From Nonomuraea corallina (GTDB lineage Bacteria; Actinomycetota; Actinomycetes; Streptosporangiales; Streptosporangiaceae): a DNA stretch of 64,000 nt. This document shows positions 8,267-16,717 of the stretch, one piece after another. The notes beneath the pieces are model-generated. The model saw only the letters and a program-made list of their open reading frames with translations, was not told the origin of the DNA and did no database searches. A program made the translations under genes and the position numbers. Every line of letters begins with the position of its first letter. Positions within the stretch are counted from its first letter, which is position 1. The DNA lies in NCBI RefSeq assembly GCF_027620315.1, contig NZ_JAPNNL010000001.1, forward strand, positions 44,071-108,070, written 5' to 3'.

Positions 8267-8851
8267 GTGGTCACCCCCCGCAAAAGCCCCCGCCAGCAGC
8301 GCTCACGCGAGACGGTGGAGGCGATCCTGGAGGCCGCTGCTCAGCTTTTCCAGCGGCACGGCTACGCCACCACGACCACGAACAAGATCGCCGATCGGGC
8401 GGGCGTGTCCGTCGGCTCGCTCTACCAGTACTTCCCGAACAAGGACGCGCTCCTGCTCGCCCTGGCCGACCGGCACCTCAACGCGGCCGCCCGCGAGGTC
8501 ATGCGGGTGTTCGAACGGGCCGCCGGGCAGCCGCCCGACCTGACCCGGCTGGTGACCGACCTGGTGGCCTGCGTGGCCGCGCTGCACGAGGACCGGCCAC
8601 AGCTGCACCGGCTCCTGTTCGACCAGGCCCCCCGCACTCCCGAACTCGTCGCCCTCTTCCGGGAGACCGAGCGGGTCCTGGCCGCCGCCCTGGCGGGCGA
8701 ACTGCGCAGGCTCGGCGCCGACGACCCCGACGTCACCGCGCTGCTCGCGGTGCAGGGCGTCGAGGCGCAGGTCCATGGCGCCCTGCTCGACGATCCGGGA
8801 CGCCGGGAGGCCATCGTGCGCCTCTGGGTCAACGCTCTGGGCCGGAAATAA
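8267..8851 (+). CDS. TetR/AcrR family transcriptional regulator
   Basis: 194 residues from GTG 8267. The N-terminal HTH (ETVEAILEAAAQLFQRHGY to GVSVGSLYQYFPNKDALL) is a textbook TetR domain, followed by an all-helical ligand-binding region with a TetR_C-like segment (DRPQLHRLLFDQAPRTPEL). Divergent from the CPBP gene and 54 bp upstream of an LLM oxidoreductase on the same strand; it may control either. Ligand unknown. Confidence 0.9.
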   Translation: MVTPRKSPRQQRSRETVEAILEAAAQLFQRHGYATTTTNKIADRAGVSVGSLYQYFPNKDALLLALADRHLNAAAREVMRVFERAAGQPPDLTRLVTDLVACVAALHEDRPQLHRLLFDQAPRTPELVALFRETERVLAAALAGELRRLGADDPDVTALLAVQGVEAQVHGALLDDPGRREAIVRLWVNALGRK

Positions 8852-8905
8852 CGGGATACCGGCCACGGTTACCTTTCGTGCGCCCTCGAACGAAAGGTAT
8901 GTCCC

Positions 8906-9895
8906 ATGGCTCTGCCTCTCTCCATTCTCGATCTCGCGTACATCGGCAAAGGAGAGACCGCGGCCGACAGCTTCGCGGGCAGCGTGGAGCTGGCGCGGCG
9001 GGCGGAGCAGTGGGGCTACAGCCGCATCTGGTACGCCGAGCACCACAACATGCCGTCGATCGCGTCCTCGGCCACCAGCGTGCTGATCGCGCACGTGGCC
9101 GCGCACACGAGCACGATCCGGCTGGGCGCGGGCGGCGTCATGCTGCCGAACCACTCCCCGCTCACCATCGCCGAACAGTACGGCACACTCGCCACGCTGC
9201 ACCCCGGCCGGATCGACCTGGGGCTAGGGCGGGCGCCCGGCAGCGACCAGGTGACCATGCGGGCACTGCGCCGCACCCCCGCCTCGGCCGACAGCTTCCC
9301 GCAGGACGTGCTGGAGCTCCAGGGCTACCTGACCGGCGACTCCCGCATCCCCGGCGTGGACGCGACCCCTGGCAAGGGCACCGACGTGCCGCTGTACATC
9401 CTCGGGTCGTCGCTGTTCGGCGCCCAGCTCGCCGCCATGCTCGGGCTGCCGTACGCGTTCGCCTCGCACTTCGCGCCCGCGGCGCTGGAGGAGGCGGTCG
9501 CGCTCTACCGGCGCGAGTTCAAGCCGTCCGCGCAGCTCGCCGAGCCGTACGTGATCGCCGGCGTGAACGTGATCACCGCCGACACCCGGGAGAAGGCTGA
9601 GGAGCAGTTCCTGGCCGCCAAGCGCAACCGGGTGAGCCTGCTCCTGGGCCGCGACCGCGAGTTCACCCCCGAGGAGGCGGACGCCATCCTGGAGTCGCCG
9701 GCCGGGCAGCAGATCCTCCAGATGACCACCTACTCGGCCGTCGGCACGCCCGGCGAGGTCAAGGAGTACCTGGACCGGTTCGCCCGGCATGCCCGCGCCG
9801 ACGAGCTCATCGCGGTGTCGGCCGCGCCCGACCGCGAGGCGTGGCTACGCTCCTTCGAGCTGCTCGCCGACGTCCAGGGCCTCGTCCCCGCCTGA
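8906..9895 (+). CDS. LLM class flavin-dependent oxidoreductase (MsnO8-like)
   Basis: 329 residues with the bacterial luciferase-like TIM barrel: N-terminal [28 protein letters not shown] with the conserved His pair, [35 protein letters not shown] and AFASHF. This is the flavin/F420 monooxygenase group usually annotated MsnO8 family. It uses reduced flavin (or F420) with O2 or a carbonyl substrate in the cytoplasm. Its 3' end overlaps the convergent DDN-like gene by 51 bp, which is longer than usual but both frames keep coding character. Confidence 0.88.
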   Translation: MALPLSILDLAYIGKGETAADSFAGSVELARRAEQWGYSRIWYAEHHNMPSIASSATSVLIAHVAAHTSTIRLGAGGVMLPNHSPLTIAEQYGTLATLHPGRIDLGLGRAPGSDQVTMRALRRTPASADSFPQDVLELQGYLTGDSRIPGVDATPGKGTDVPLYILGSSLFGAQLAAMLGLPYAFASHFAPAALEEAVALYRREFKPSAQLAEPYVIAGVNVITADTREKAEEQFLAAKRNRVSLLLGRDREFTPEEADAILESPAGQQILQMTTYSAVGTPGEVKEYLDRFARHARADELIAVSAAPDREAWLRSFELLADVQGLVPA

Positions 9896-10321
9896 CGGCA
9901 CCCGCTCCAGGATCACCAGCGGGATGTCCCGGTCCGTCCTGGACTGGTACGTGTCGTACGTCGGGAACACCGCGACCATGCCCGGCCACAGCTCCTTCTT
10001 CTCCTCCTCGGTGGCGGTGCGGGCGCGGGCGGCGAACCTGTCGGCCCGCACCTGTACGGCGACCTCCGGGTCGGCGGCCAGGTTGAGATACCAGGAAGGG
10101 TGCCCAGCGGAGCCGCCGTTGGAGGCGACGAGCAGATAGCGGTCGCCGTCCCGCCCGTAGATCAGCGCCGTGCGGCGCAGCCGCCCCGACCTCCTGCCCC
10201 GGGTGGTGAGCAGCAGCGTGGGCAACCCCTGGTACAGGTGCCCGCTCTCCCCGTCGGTCTCCACGTAGCGGCGGATATGCTCGGCCACCCAGCCCGTCGG
10301 GCTGTCGATCACGTCGTCCAT
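9845..10321 (-). CDS. Nitroreductase/deazaflavin-dependent oxidoreductase (DDN-like, F420)
   Basis: 158 residues of the Mycobacterium Ddn-type split-barrel family: [35 protein letters not shown], followed by [18 protein letters not shown] and [18 protein letters not shown]. Members use reduced coenzyme F420 to reduce quinones or nitro compounds. ATG at 10321 is followed by a short amphipathic N-terminus. The C-terminal 17 codons overlap the LLM gene on the other strand. With the PPOX protein at 61114 it indicates an F420-producing host. Confidence 0.87.
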   Translation of the reverse strand: MDDVIDSPTGWVAEHIRRYVETDGESGHLYQGLPTLLLTTRGRRSGRLRRTALIYGRDGDRYLLVASNGGSAGHPSWYLNLAADPEVAVQVRADRFAARARTATEEEKKELWPGMVAVFPTYDTYQSRTDRDIPLVILERVPSGGDEALDVGEQLEGA

Positions 10322-10428
10322 GCGGGCAAGTGTGGAACATCGACCAGGGCTGAGGTCAAGCGTGTGACCATTCCCTCCCCGGCGACGTCTGCCTTTGACG
10401 TGACCATCGAAACCGTTCGGGGGGCGAC

Positions 10429-10884
10429 ATCATCGAGGAGCTGTACCGCGAGCACTGGCCGCTCGTGTGCGGGTTCCTCCTGCGCAGGACCCGTGACCCG
10501 CATCTCGCCGAGGACCTGGCGCAGGAGACTTTCATCAAGGCGACCAGGGCGCTGCTCGGCTGGCGGGGGCAGAACGCGGCGGCGTGGCTGCTCACGATCG
10601 CGCGCAACACCCTGGTGGACCACTTACGCAGGAACCGCCGCGAACTGGCCCTCCCCGACGTCGGCGAACTGGGCGTGCCGCCCCTGCACGTGGCGGCGCT
10701 GGACGTGCGCGACGCGCTCGACCGGCTGCCCGAGCAGCAGCGCCGGCTTCTCGCGCTGGTCTACCTCGAGGGCTTCTCGATGGTGGAGGTGGCCGCGATG
10801 ACCGGCAGGACGCACAGCTCGATCAAGACCGCGGTGTGGCGCGCGAGAGCCGCCTTCGCCGATCTCTACCGGGAGACCCCATGA
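10429..10884 (+). CDS. ECF-type RNA polymerase sigma factor
   Basis: Region 2 (LYREHWPLVCGFLLRRTRDPHLAEDLAQETF) and region 4 (LDRLPEQQRRLLALVYLEGFSMVEVAAMTGRTHSSIKTAV) are clear. The first standard in-frame start is GTG 10465, but that would delete 12 residues of conserved region 2 (EELYREHWPL). Upstream the frame stays open only to a TGA at 10396 with no ATG/GTG/TTG; codons ATC-ATC at 10429-10434 lie just behind a GGGGGG tract, so initiation at ATC or CTG 10441 is possible. Translationally coupled by ATGA to the membrane protein downstream, which is likely its anti-sigma factor. Confidence 0.85.
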   Translation: MIEELYREHWPLVCGFLLRRTRDPHLAEDLAQETFIKATRALLGWRGQNAAAWLLTIARNTLVDHLRRNRRELALPDVGELGVPPLHVAALDVRDALDRLPEQQRRLLALVYLEGFSMVEVAAMTGRTHSSIKTAVWRARAAFADLYRETP

Positions 10885-11810
10885 ACATGCCCGAGATTCC
10901 AGATCTGCCGGACTTCGACCCCGGTCGCACCCGTCGCGCGGTCCGGCGAGGACTGGCCAGGACGGTCGCCATCGTCCTGGCCGTGCTGGCGCTGCTCGCG
11001 GTGACCGCCACCGTGGGCTCGTCCCTGGCCCAGACCCGCGGCGACCGCGAGATCCGCATGGGGGCCGTGCTCGGCACCGCCTTCAAGATGTACAGCCCGG
11101 CCTACAGCGTGACGATCGGCTCCTGCTGCCAGACCACGCCCGTGTCGATGTCGTTCGAGGTGGCCGCCCGCCCCCTCGGGCCTGTCGGGGCCTGGCCGGC
11201 CGGGACCGCGTCGTACACGATCAGTCAGGACTTCTTCGGCCGCGTGGGACGCCTGCCGCTAGGGGTGAGCGCCAACACCAGGCTTTCGCAGGCCCTGTTC
11301 GACGTCGGCACCACGCTGGCGCCCAAGGACGACGTGCGGGAGGTGCTCGCCCGGCTGCCCGCCGACCTCAGCACGCTGTCGGTGGTGGAGTTCGAGCGGC
11401 CGCTCGGCGAGGCCGAGCTCCGGGCGTTCCTGAAGCGGCACCGCTCCTGCGCCGACAGGGTCGTGTACGAGCGCAGGCCCGGCGCTCTCCCGATCACCTG
11501 GGGCCACGACTACTGGCTCGACGGGCGCGGTCCCGGCCGGAGCGGCGACATGACCGAGGAGATGTGCGGCGGCGGCCTGCCGGAGTTCCGTGACTGGGTC
11601 GGCCTGCTGCGCGACCATGACGACGCCAACCTGCGCTCCTTCGACCTGTCGCTGGACCGGCTGCGCAAGGCGTCCGAGGCCGGGCTCGCCTACGGCTATG
11701 TCGATCAGACCGCCTCGGTCCGCGGGCTGCGCGAACTGCTCAAGGACCCGATGGTGCGCACGATCCGCCCGGCCGGTGTCGCGTTCGACCTGGACCGGCC
11801 CGCGCCGTAG
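10881..11810 (+). CDS. Membrane-anchored protein, probable anti-sigma factor partner
   Basis: 309 residues starting at an ATGA overlap with the sigma gene. A short cytoplasmic N-terminus (PDLPDFDPGRTRRAVRRG) is followed by one membrane span (TVAIVLAVLALLAVTATVGSS) and a large extracytoplasmic domain with a CC pair and two further Cys (RSCADR, EEMCGGG). The layout, short inner tail plus one span plus sensor domain, is that of anti-sigma factors cotranscribed with ECF sigma genes. No ZAS zinc motif (HxxxCxxC) is visible, so the sigma-binding mode would be different. Assignment rests on context. Confidence 0.65.
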   Translation: MNMPEIPDLPDFDPGRTRRAVRRGLARTVAIVLAVLALLAVTATVGSSLAQTRGDREIRMGAVLGTAFKMYSPAYSVTIGSCCQTTPVSMSFEVAARPLGPVGAWPAGTASYTISQDFFGRVGRLPLGVSANTRLSQALFDVGTTLAPKDDVREVLARLPADLSTLSVVEFERPLGEAELRAFLKRHRSCADRVVYERRPGALPITWGHDYWLDGRGPGRSGDMTEEMCGGGLPEFRDWVGLLRDHDDANLRSFDLSLDRLRKASEAGLAYGYVDQTASVRGLRELLKDPMVRTIRPAGVAFDLDRPAP

Positions 11811-11822
11811 GCGGCGTCGCCG

Positions 11823-12410
11823 CTACGCCGAGCGGGTGGCGTAGTAGCGGCGGGACTTGTCGCGGCTGCCGCAGGTCGTCATGCTGCACCAGCGGCGCCG
11901 CCGGTTCCTGCTCGTGTCCAGGAACAGCCACACGCACGACGGGCAGGCGCCGAGCCGGTCCAGCGGCCCGTGCGTGAGGAGCTCGACCGCCGACGCGGCC
12001 ACCTCCCACATCAGCACGCGCACCGTACGAGGACCCTCCCAGCGCAGCCGGTACGCCCCGCCGCCCGCCTGCCCGCCCGCCTGCCCGCCCGCCTGCCCGT
12101 ACGTCCCGCCGGCCGGTTCCAGGCGGGCTCGGGCGGCTCCTTCTGCGTGGACGGCCAGCACCGCGTCGAGGTCCGCCCGCGGCGGGGACCCGTCGCGGGC
12201 GAGCGCCTCGAAGATCCGGAACACCGCCTCCCGCAGCTCCCGCGCCTCGGCCAGCCCCGCCGCGTCCTCGACGGGCAGGCCGGCGGCGCGCGCCCAGGTC
12301 AGCGCCTGCTCGGGCGTCGCCAGCCAGTCGCGCGCCGCGACGGGGCGGGCGTTGACGGTGTTGGCGAAGTCCAGGCAGAGCGCGTTGCCGACCAGTTCCA
12401 CCTCGGTCAT
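11823..12410 (-). CDS. ABATE/CGNR zinc-finger domain transcriptional regulator
   Basis: 195 residues. The N-terminal ABATE domain (LVGNALCLDFANTVNARP to LREAVFRIFEAL) is joined to the C-terminal CGNR zinc finger: CPSCVWLFLDTSRNRRRRWCSMTTCGSRDK. This is the usual actinobacterial architecture of putative stress-response regulators. Between the domains lies a repeat (GQAGG units) encoded by three 12-bp tandem copies at about 12063-12098, a slippage-prone insertion. Divergent from an MFS exporter, with a dyad overlapping the exporter promoter, so it is a good candidate regulator of that gene. Confidence 0.85.
   Translation of the reverse strand: MTEVELVGNALCLDFANTVNARPVAARDWLATPEQALTWARAAGLPVEDAAGLAEARELREAVFRIFEALARDGSPPRADLDAVLAVHAEGAARARLEPAGGTYGQAGGQAGGQAGGGAYRLRWEGPRTVRVLMWEVAASAVELLTHGPLDRLGACPSCVWLFLDTSRNRRRRWCSMTTCGSRDKSRRYYATRSA
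12063..12098. repeat. Tandem 12-bp repeat inside the CGNR gene
   Basis: Three copies of cgcccgcctgcc in a row. In the minus-strand gene they encode GQAGG-type units in the linker between ABATE and CGNR domains. Copy number changes would stay in frame, so the linker length could vary between strains. Confidence 0.6.
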
Positions 12411-12439
12411 GCCTCCACTATCTCACCAATCAACCGTTA

Positions 12440-12477
12440 TTGACAGGTGAGACCACGCGGTCTTACCGTTCAACGGT
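12440..12477 (+). promoter_or_regulatory. Promoter with overlapping operator upstream of the MFS gene
   Basis: TTGACA at 12440-12445 and TACCGT at 12464-12469 (18 bp spacing, TANNNT-type -10) face the MFS gene. The perfect dyad ACCGTT-C-AACGGT (12465-12477) covers the -10, and a further AACCGTTA half-site lies at 12432-12439. A repressor bound to the dyad would block the exporter; the divergent CGNR protein is the nearest candidate. Confidence 0.5.
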
Positions 12478-12495
12478 CTTTGAAAGGTGTGACGG

Positions 12496-13749
12496 ATGCG
12501 TCTGCTCCCCACGTCGCTGGGCCGGTCGTTCAACGGGCTGTGGTTCGGCACCGGGTCCTCCAATCTCGCCGACGGCATGGCCCTGTTCGTTCTCCCCCTG
12601 CTGGCGCTCGCCATCGGCGCCTCGCCCGGCCAGGTCGCCGCCGTGACGACCGCGCTCACCCTGGCCTGGCCGCTCTTCGGCCTGCACGCGGGCTGGATCG
12701 TCGACCGCGTCGAGCGGCGCGCCCTGCTCACCGGCGTCAGCCTGGCCCGCGCGGCGGTGCTGGCTGGCCTGACCGCCGCCCACCTGACGGGCACCCTGTC
12801 GATCCCGCTGATCCTGCTCGCCGCCGTCCTGCTGGGCGTCGCCGAGACCCTCGTCGACACGGCGCTGACCTCGACCATCCCCCGCGTCGTCGCCCCCGCG
12901 GCCCGCAACCGCGCCAACGCCCGCATCGAGGCCACGATCAACATCACCAACCAGCTCGCCGGCCCGCCCCTGGCCGGCCTCCTGGCCGGCACCACGCTCG
13001 CCCTGGCCACGGGCGCCGGCGCCGTCCTCTACGTCCTGGCGGTCGCGGGCATCCTCGTGATGGCCCTCTCCCCCGCCGAGCCGCGCGCGGCCGAACCCCG
13101 GCGGGGCGGCCTGGTCGCCGGGCTGCGCCACCTGTGGCGGCAGCCGGTGGTGCGCACCCTCACCCTCTACACCGCCGCGATGAACCTCGTCTGGGCCGCC
13201 GCCACGGCCCTGCTCGTCGTGTACGCGGTCGCCCCGGGACCGCTCGGCCTCAGCACCGCCCAGTACGGCCTGCTGCTCACCGCCATGGCGGTCGGCGGCC
13301 TGGTCGCGTCCATGGTCGTGGAGCCGCTGCGACGCCGGTTCGGCGTGACCACCCTGCTCGTCGCCGACGCCGCCGGCACCGTGCTGCTGGTCCTGCCGGT
13401 CGCCGTCGGCGCCCCCGCCTGGGCGGTCGCCGCGGGCGCGGTGGTGGCGGGCGCGGGGGCGAGCGTCTGGCGCATCCTCGTGGCCACCATCCGCCAGAAC
13501 CTCTCCCCGCCCGAGCTGCTGGGCCGCGTGTACGCGGCCTCACGCGTCATCAGCTGGGGCGTGCTGCCCCCGGGGGCGGCCGTGGCCGGGGTGATCGCGG
13601 AGGTGTGGGGGGTGCGCGCGGCGTTCGCCGTCGCCACGGCGCTCGCCCTGGCGGTGATGGCGGCCTTCCTCCGGTACGCGTTCCGTACCGACCTGTCGTC
13701 CGCCGCCGAGAGCTCCACCACCGAGACCGGCGGCGCCCTCACCTCGTGA
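12496..13749 (+). CDS. MFS transporter
   Basis: 417 residues with about twelve hydrophobic spans. The first cytoplasmic loop carries the major-facilitator motif A variant (GWIVDRVERRALL) and TM4/5 regions with NQLAGPPLAGLLAG. It is of the size and style of actinobacterial drug/metabolite exporters (enterobactin exporter/EntS-like MFS). ATG follows GAAAGGTGTGACGG. Divergent from the CGNR regulator with an operator-like dyad in the gap, suggesting inducible efflux. Substrate not determinable. Confidence 0.88.
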   Translation: MRLLPTSLGRSFNGLWFGTGSSNLADGMALFVLPLLALAIGASPGQVAAVTTALTLAWPLFGLHAGWIVDRVERRALLTGVSLARAAVLAGLTAAHLTGTLSIPLILLAAVLLGVAETLVDTALTSTIPRVVAPAARNRANARIEATINITNQLAGPPLAGLLAGTTLALATGAGAVLYVLAVAGILVMALSPAEPRAAEPRRGGLVAGLRHLWRQPVVRTLTLYTAAMNLVWAAATALLVVYAVAPGPLGLSTAQYGLLLTAMAVGGLVASMVVEPLRRRFGVTTLLVADAAGTVLLVLPVAVGAPAWAVAAGAVVAGAGASVWRILVATIRQNLSPPELLGRVYAASRVISWGVLPPGAAVAGVIAEVWGVRAAFAVATALALAVMAAFLRYAFRTDLSSAAESSTTETGGALTS

Positions 13750-13799
13750 CGGACCGCCGGCCTCCCGGCCGGGCGTAACCGTCGTAGAGTCAGGGCGAT

Positions 13800-14927
13800 A
13801 TGGGGATCGAAGGGTCGTTCTGGCGGGCGATCGCGGTCTACCGCGTCGCCTCCCTGGGCTACGCCGCGCTGCTGCTGGCGACCTCCGGCGGCTACGAGCG
13901 GCCCGTCGCGGGGTGGCTCGTCCTCGGCGTGATGGCGGTCTGGACGGCGGTCACCACCGTCGCGTACTCCGTGAGGAGGAGCCGCGCGCTCCTGGTCGTG
14001 GACGTTCTCGTCACCCTCGGCTGCCTGCTGGCCTCCGTCCACGTCCAGGGCTCCGAGGCCGGCCGGGCGGGTCTGATGCCGGTGACGGCCACCTGGGTCG
14101 GCGGGCCCGTGCTCGCCTGGGCCGTCCACGGCGGACGGCGGGCCGGGACGGTCACGGCCGTCCTCCTGTCGCTCGCCGACCTGTGGATCCGCGGCCTCGA
14201 CGAGTCCCTGTCCCTTCCCGTCAACGGCGCCGTCCTGCTGATCCTCGCCGGCGCCGTCGTCGGCCATGTCGCCCGGCTGACCAAGCAGGCGGAGGAACGG
14301 CTGCAACGGGCCGTGGAGATCGAGGCGGCCAACCGGGAGCGCGAGCGGCTCGCGCGCGGCATCCACGACTCGGTCCTGCAGGTCCTGGCGCTGATGCAGC
14401 GCCGGGGGCAGGAGATCGGCGGGGAGGCCGCCGAACTGGGCCGGCTCGCCGGAGAGCAGGAGGCCGCGGTACGGGAGCTGATCCGCAGCGGTCCTGCCAC
14501 GGCGGAGCAGGACGGTGCCGGCCTCGTCGATCTGGGGGCCCGGTTACGCCGGTTCACCACGCCGGCCGTCACCGTCTCGGCGCCCGCGACCCCGCTGCCG
14601 CTCCCCGCGGGCCAGGCCCGGGAGGTGGTCGCGGCCGTGGGCGCGGCGCTCGACAACGTCCGGCGGCACTGCGGCGAGGACGCGCGGGCCTGGGTCCTGG
14701 CCGAGCACGACGGCGACCTGATCACCATCACCGTGCGCGACGAGGGCCCCGGCATCCCCGCCGGACGCCTCCAGGAGGCCGAGGCGCAGGGCAGGCTCGG
14801 CATCGCCCAGTCCATCAAGGGCCGGATCGCCGGCCTGGGCGGCACCGTCACCCTCATCTCCGCGCCCGGCGAAGGGACCGAGATCGAACTCGTCGTCCCC
14901 GCCCACCCGTCTACAGTTGGCGCATGA
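13800..14927 (+). CDS. Sensor histidine kinase, MacS-like
   Basis: 375 residues. Five or so N-terminal spans (to about residue 155) form a membrane sensor without an obvious extracellular domain. A short coiled coil (TKQAEERLQRAVEIEAANRERERLA) leads into the dimerisation/phosphoacceptor box RGIHDSVLQVLALMQRR with His189, and an HATPase with the N-box AALDNVRRH and G-box DEGPGIP / GRLGIAQSIKGRI. This is the MacS-type HPK7 group. It overlaps the response regulator gene by ATGA, so the pair is co-translated. Confidence 0.87.
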   Translation: MGIEGSFWRAIAVYRVASLGYAALLLATSGGYERPVAGWLVLGVMAVWTAVTTVAYSVRRSRALLVVDVLVTLGCLLASVHVQGSEAGRAGLMPVTATWVGGPVLAWAVHGGRRAGTVTAVLLSLADLWIRGLDESLSLPVNGAVLLILAGAVVGHVARLTKQAEERLQRAVEIEAANRERERLARGIHDSVLQVLALMQRRGQEIGGEAAELGRLAGEQEAAVRELIRSGPATAEQDGAGLVDLGARLRRFTTPAVTVSAPATPLPLPAGQAREVVAAVGAALDNVRRHCGEDARAWVLAEHDGDLITITVRDEGPGIPAGRLQEAEAQGRLGIAQSIKGRIAGLGGTVTLISAPGEGTEIELVVPAHPSTVGA

Positions 14928-15574
14928 CCGGGGCGCTGCGGGTGATGGTGGTGGACGACCACCCGATGTGGCGCGACGCGGTCGCCCGCGACCTGGAGGA
15001 CGCCGGGCACGAGGTGGTGGCGGCCACGGGCGAGGGCCGCCAGGCGCTCCGCGTCGCCGCCGCCGTACGCCCCGACATGGTCGTCCTCGACCTGAGGCTG
15101 CCCGACCTGCCGGGGGTGGAGGTGGCCAGAGGGCTCGCGGCGGCCGACCCTCCGCCCCGCGTCCTGGTGCTGTCGGCGAGCGGCGAGCACGAGGACGTGC
15201 TCGAAGCCGTGAAGGCCGGCGCCTCCGGCTACCTCGTCAAGTCGGCCGGCCGGGAGGAGTTCCTCGACGCCGTCAGGCGCACGGCCGAAGGCGAACCGGT
15301 CTTCACGCCGGGACTGGCGGGCCTGGTGCTGGGCGAGTACCGGCGTCTCGCCACCCAGCGGCCCGTCGACGACGGCCCGCGCCTCACCGACCGCGAGACC
15401 GAGGTGCTCCGCCTGGTCGCCAAGGGCCTGTCGTACCGGCAGATCGCCGAACGGCTCGTCCTCAGCCACCGCACCGTGCAGAACCACGTGCAGAACACCC
15501 TGAACAAGCTCCACCTCCACAACCGGGTGCAACTCGTCCGTTACGCGATCGAACGCGGACTCGACCAGGCGTAG
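14924..15574 (+). CDS. LuxR/NarL family response regulator
   Basis: 216 residues. Receiver domain with Asp11-Asp12, phosphoacceptor Asp56 (VVLDLRLPD) and Lys in GYLVKS; C-terminal LuxR HTH (LTDRETEVLRLVAKGLSYRQIAERLVLSHRTVQNHVQNTLNKL). Starts in the ATGA overlap with the upstream MacS-like kinase, its evident partner. No target promoter is obvious; the next same-strand gene is far away. Confidence 0.92.
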   Translation: MTGALRVMVVDDHPMWRDAVARDLEDAGHEVVAATGEGRQALRVAAAVRPDMVVLDLRLPDLPGVEVARGLAAADPPPRVLVLSASGEHEDVLEAVKAGASGYLVKSAGREEFLDAVRRTAEGEPVFTPGLAGLVLGEYRRLATQRPVDDGPRLTDRETEVLRLVAKGLSYRQIAERLVLSHRTVQNHVQNTLNKLHLHNRVQLVRYAIERGLDQA

Positions 15575-15580
15575 ACCGGC

Positions 15581-15871
15581 TCAGTTGCTGTCGACCTTGT
15601 ACGGGTCGTGCTCGGCGAGCAGCTTGTCCAGCCGCGCCTGGTCGACCCGGCTCGACATGTTGGAGCTCTCCTGCCGGTCCCGCACGCACTTCGCCAGACC
15701 GAACGCGGACGTCACCGTGTAGAGCACCGCGACCGCCAGGAACGCGCGGACCCAGGGGTTGACCGGCAGGAAGATCAGGCCGATCGCCACGCTGCCGATC
15801 GCCACGGCGAACGAGATGACACATTGCGCGTAGTAGGCGGCCGTCATGGTGGGCTGGACTGGTTTGGTCAT
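15581..15871 (-). CDS. YiaA/YiaB family inner membrane protein
   Basis: 96 residues from the ATG at 15871 (MTKPVQPTMT). Two membrane spans (AAYYAQCVISFAVAIGSVAIGLIFL and WVRAFLAVAVLYTVTSAFGLA) joined by the short PVNPW turn, followed by a charged tail CVRDRQESS. This matches the YiaAB repeat family of unknown function. Convergent with the response regulator, 6 bp between stops. Confidence 0.8.
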   Translation of the reverse strand: MTKPVQPTMTAAYYAQCVISFAVAIGSVAIGLIFLPVNPWVRAFLAVAVLYTVTSAFGLAKCVRDRQESSNMSSRVDQARLDKLLAEHDPYKVDSN

Positions 15872-15952
15872 GCGCCAAGGGTCCGGCACGGGCAGGACGT
15901 CCGCCTGAGTACGCGTACCTAACTTCTCTGGGAGGTTCCCCCGTCGTGGACG

Positions 15953-16588
15953 TCAGGAGACGGTGATGGTCGCGCCGCCGCCGGACAGGCCGAAGATCTG
16001 GACGCAGTTGGCGGAGTGGTCGGCGATCAGCCAGGCGTGGTTGCCGAAGGAGTCCACCCGCCAGTTGTAGCCGGGCTGCAGCGTCGTGTACTGCTGCCGG
16101 TTTCCCGAGCCGTCCAGCCAATGGATCTGGACGGCATGCGGGCTCTCATTGATGACCAGCAACGACGAGGGCCACCCGCTCACGGAATGGAGACGGCCTT
16201 CCACGGAGCAGGCGTACGCGCTGGCGCCGACGTGGGTGAACGAATACCGGTAGGAACTCGGGTCGGGCGCCTCCGTTTCCTCCTCGGTCGGTTCGTCCGC
16301 GGCTTCTTCCGTCGGCTCTTCGGTCGGCTCCTCCGTGGGCTCTTCAGTCGTTTCTTCGGTGGGCTCGGGGGTGGCCTCCGGGGTGGGCTCCGGGGTGGGC
16401 TCCGGGCTGGGTTCGGTGGGGGACGCGCTGGTCGGGGCGGGCGACTCGACAGATATCAGGGTCCCCTTCCACAGCGGCACGACGGTGACAACAAGGGTTA
16501 AAACGCCGACAATTCCTGCTATTACCGTCCAAAAAGCTACAGAGCGGGGCCCCAGCCATCCGCGGGAATTCGGGGAGGAACTCGCCAT
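15953..16588 (-). CDS. Membrane-anchored protein with Pro/Thr/Glu linker and VHL-beta-like domain
   Basis: 211 residues from ATG 16588, preceded by GGAGGGTGAC. One N-terminal span (FWTVIAGIVGVLTLVVTVVPLW), then a long low-complexity linker of PTPEPT and EEPT units (about residues 55-110), then a compact domain: LLVINESPHAVQIHWLDGSGN, YTTLQPG, GNHAWLIAD and NCVQIF. That pattern (N-S-x-V-x-V-x-W-L-D, tyr-x-x-L-x-P-G, G-H-x-W) matches the von Hippel-Lindau beta domain as found in bacterial cell-surface proteins. The linker probably spans the cell wall. Function unknown. Confidence 0.75.
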   Translation of the reverse strand: MASSSPNSRGWLGPRSVAFWTVIAGIVGVLTLVVTVVPLWKGTLISVESPAPTSASPTEPSPEPTPEPTPEATPEPTEETTEEPTEEPTEEPTEEAADEPTEEETEAPDPSSYRYSFTHVGASAYACSVEGRLHSVSGWPSSLLVINESPHAVQIHWLDGSGNRQQYTTLQPGYNWRVDSFGNHAWLIADHSANCVQIFGLSGGGATITVS

Positions 16589-16717
16589 GTCACCCTCCAG
16601 AACACAGAACACTCCGCTAATTCAAGGAATACATCCTCATAAGAGACGCGGTACATACGGTTCTGGCTGACACGGTGGACCATTCCGGCCACGGCCTTGC
16701 AGGGCGTGGCCGTCGCG

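Noticed and set aside
12063..12098. Start of a CRISPR array or regulatory repeat
   Set aside because: Three adjoining 12-bp copies without spacers, inside a coding frame; simple slippage repeat. No CRISPR array was seen anywhere in the window.
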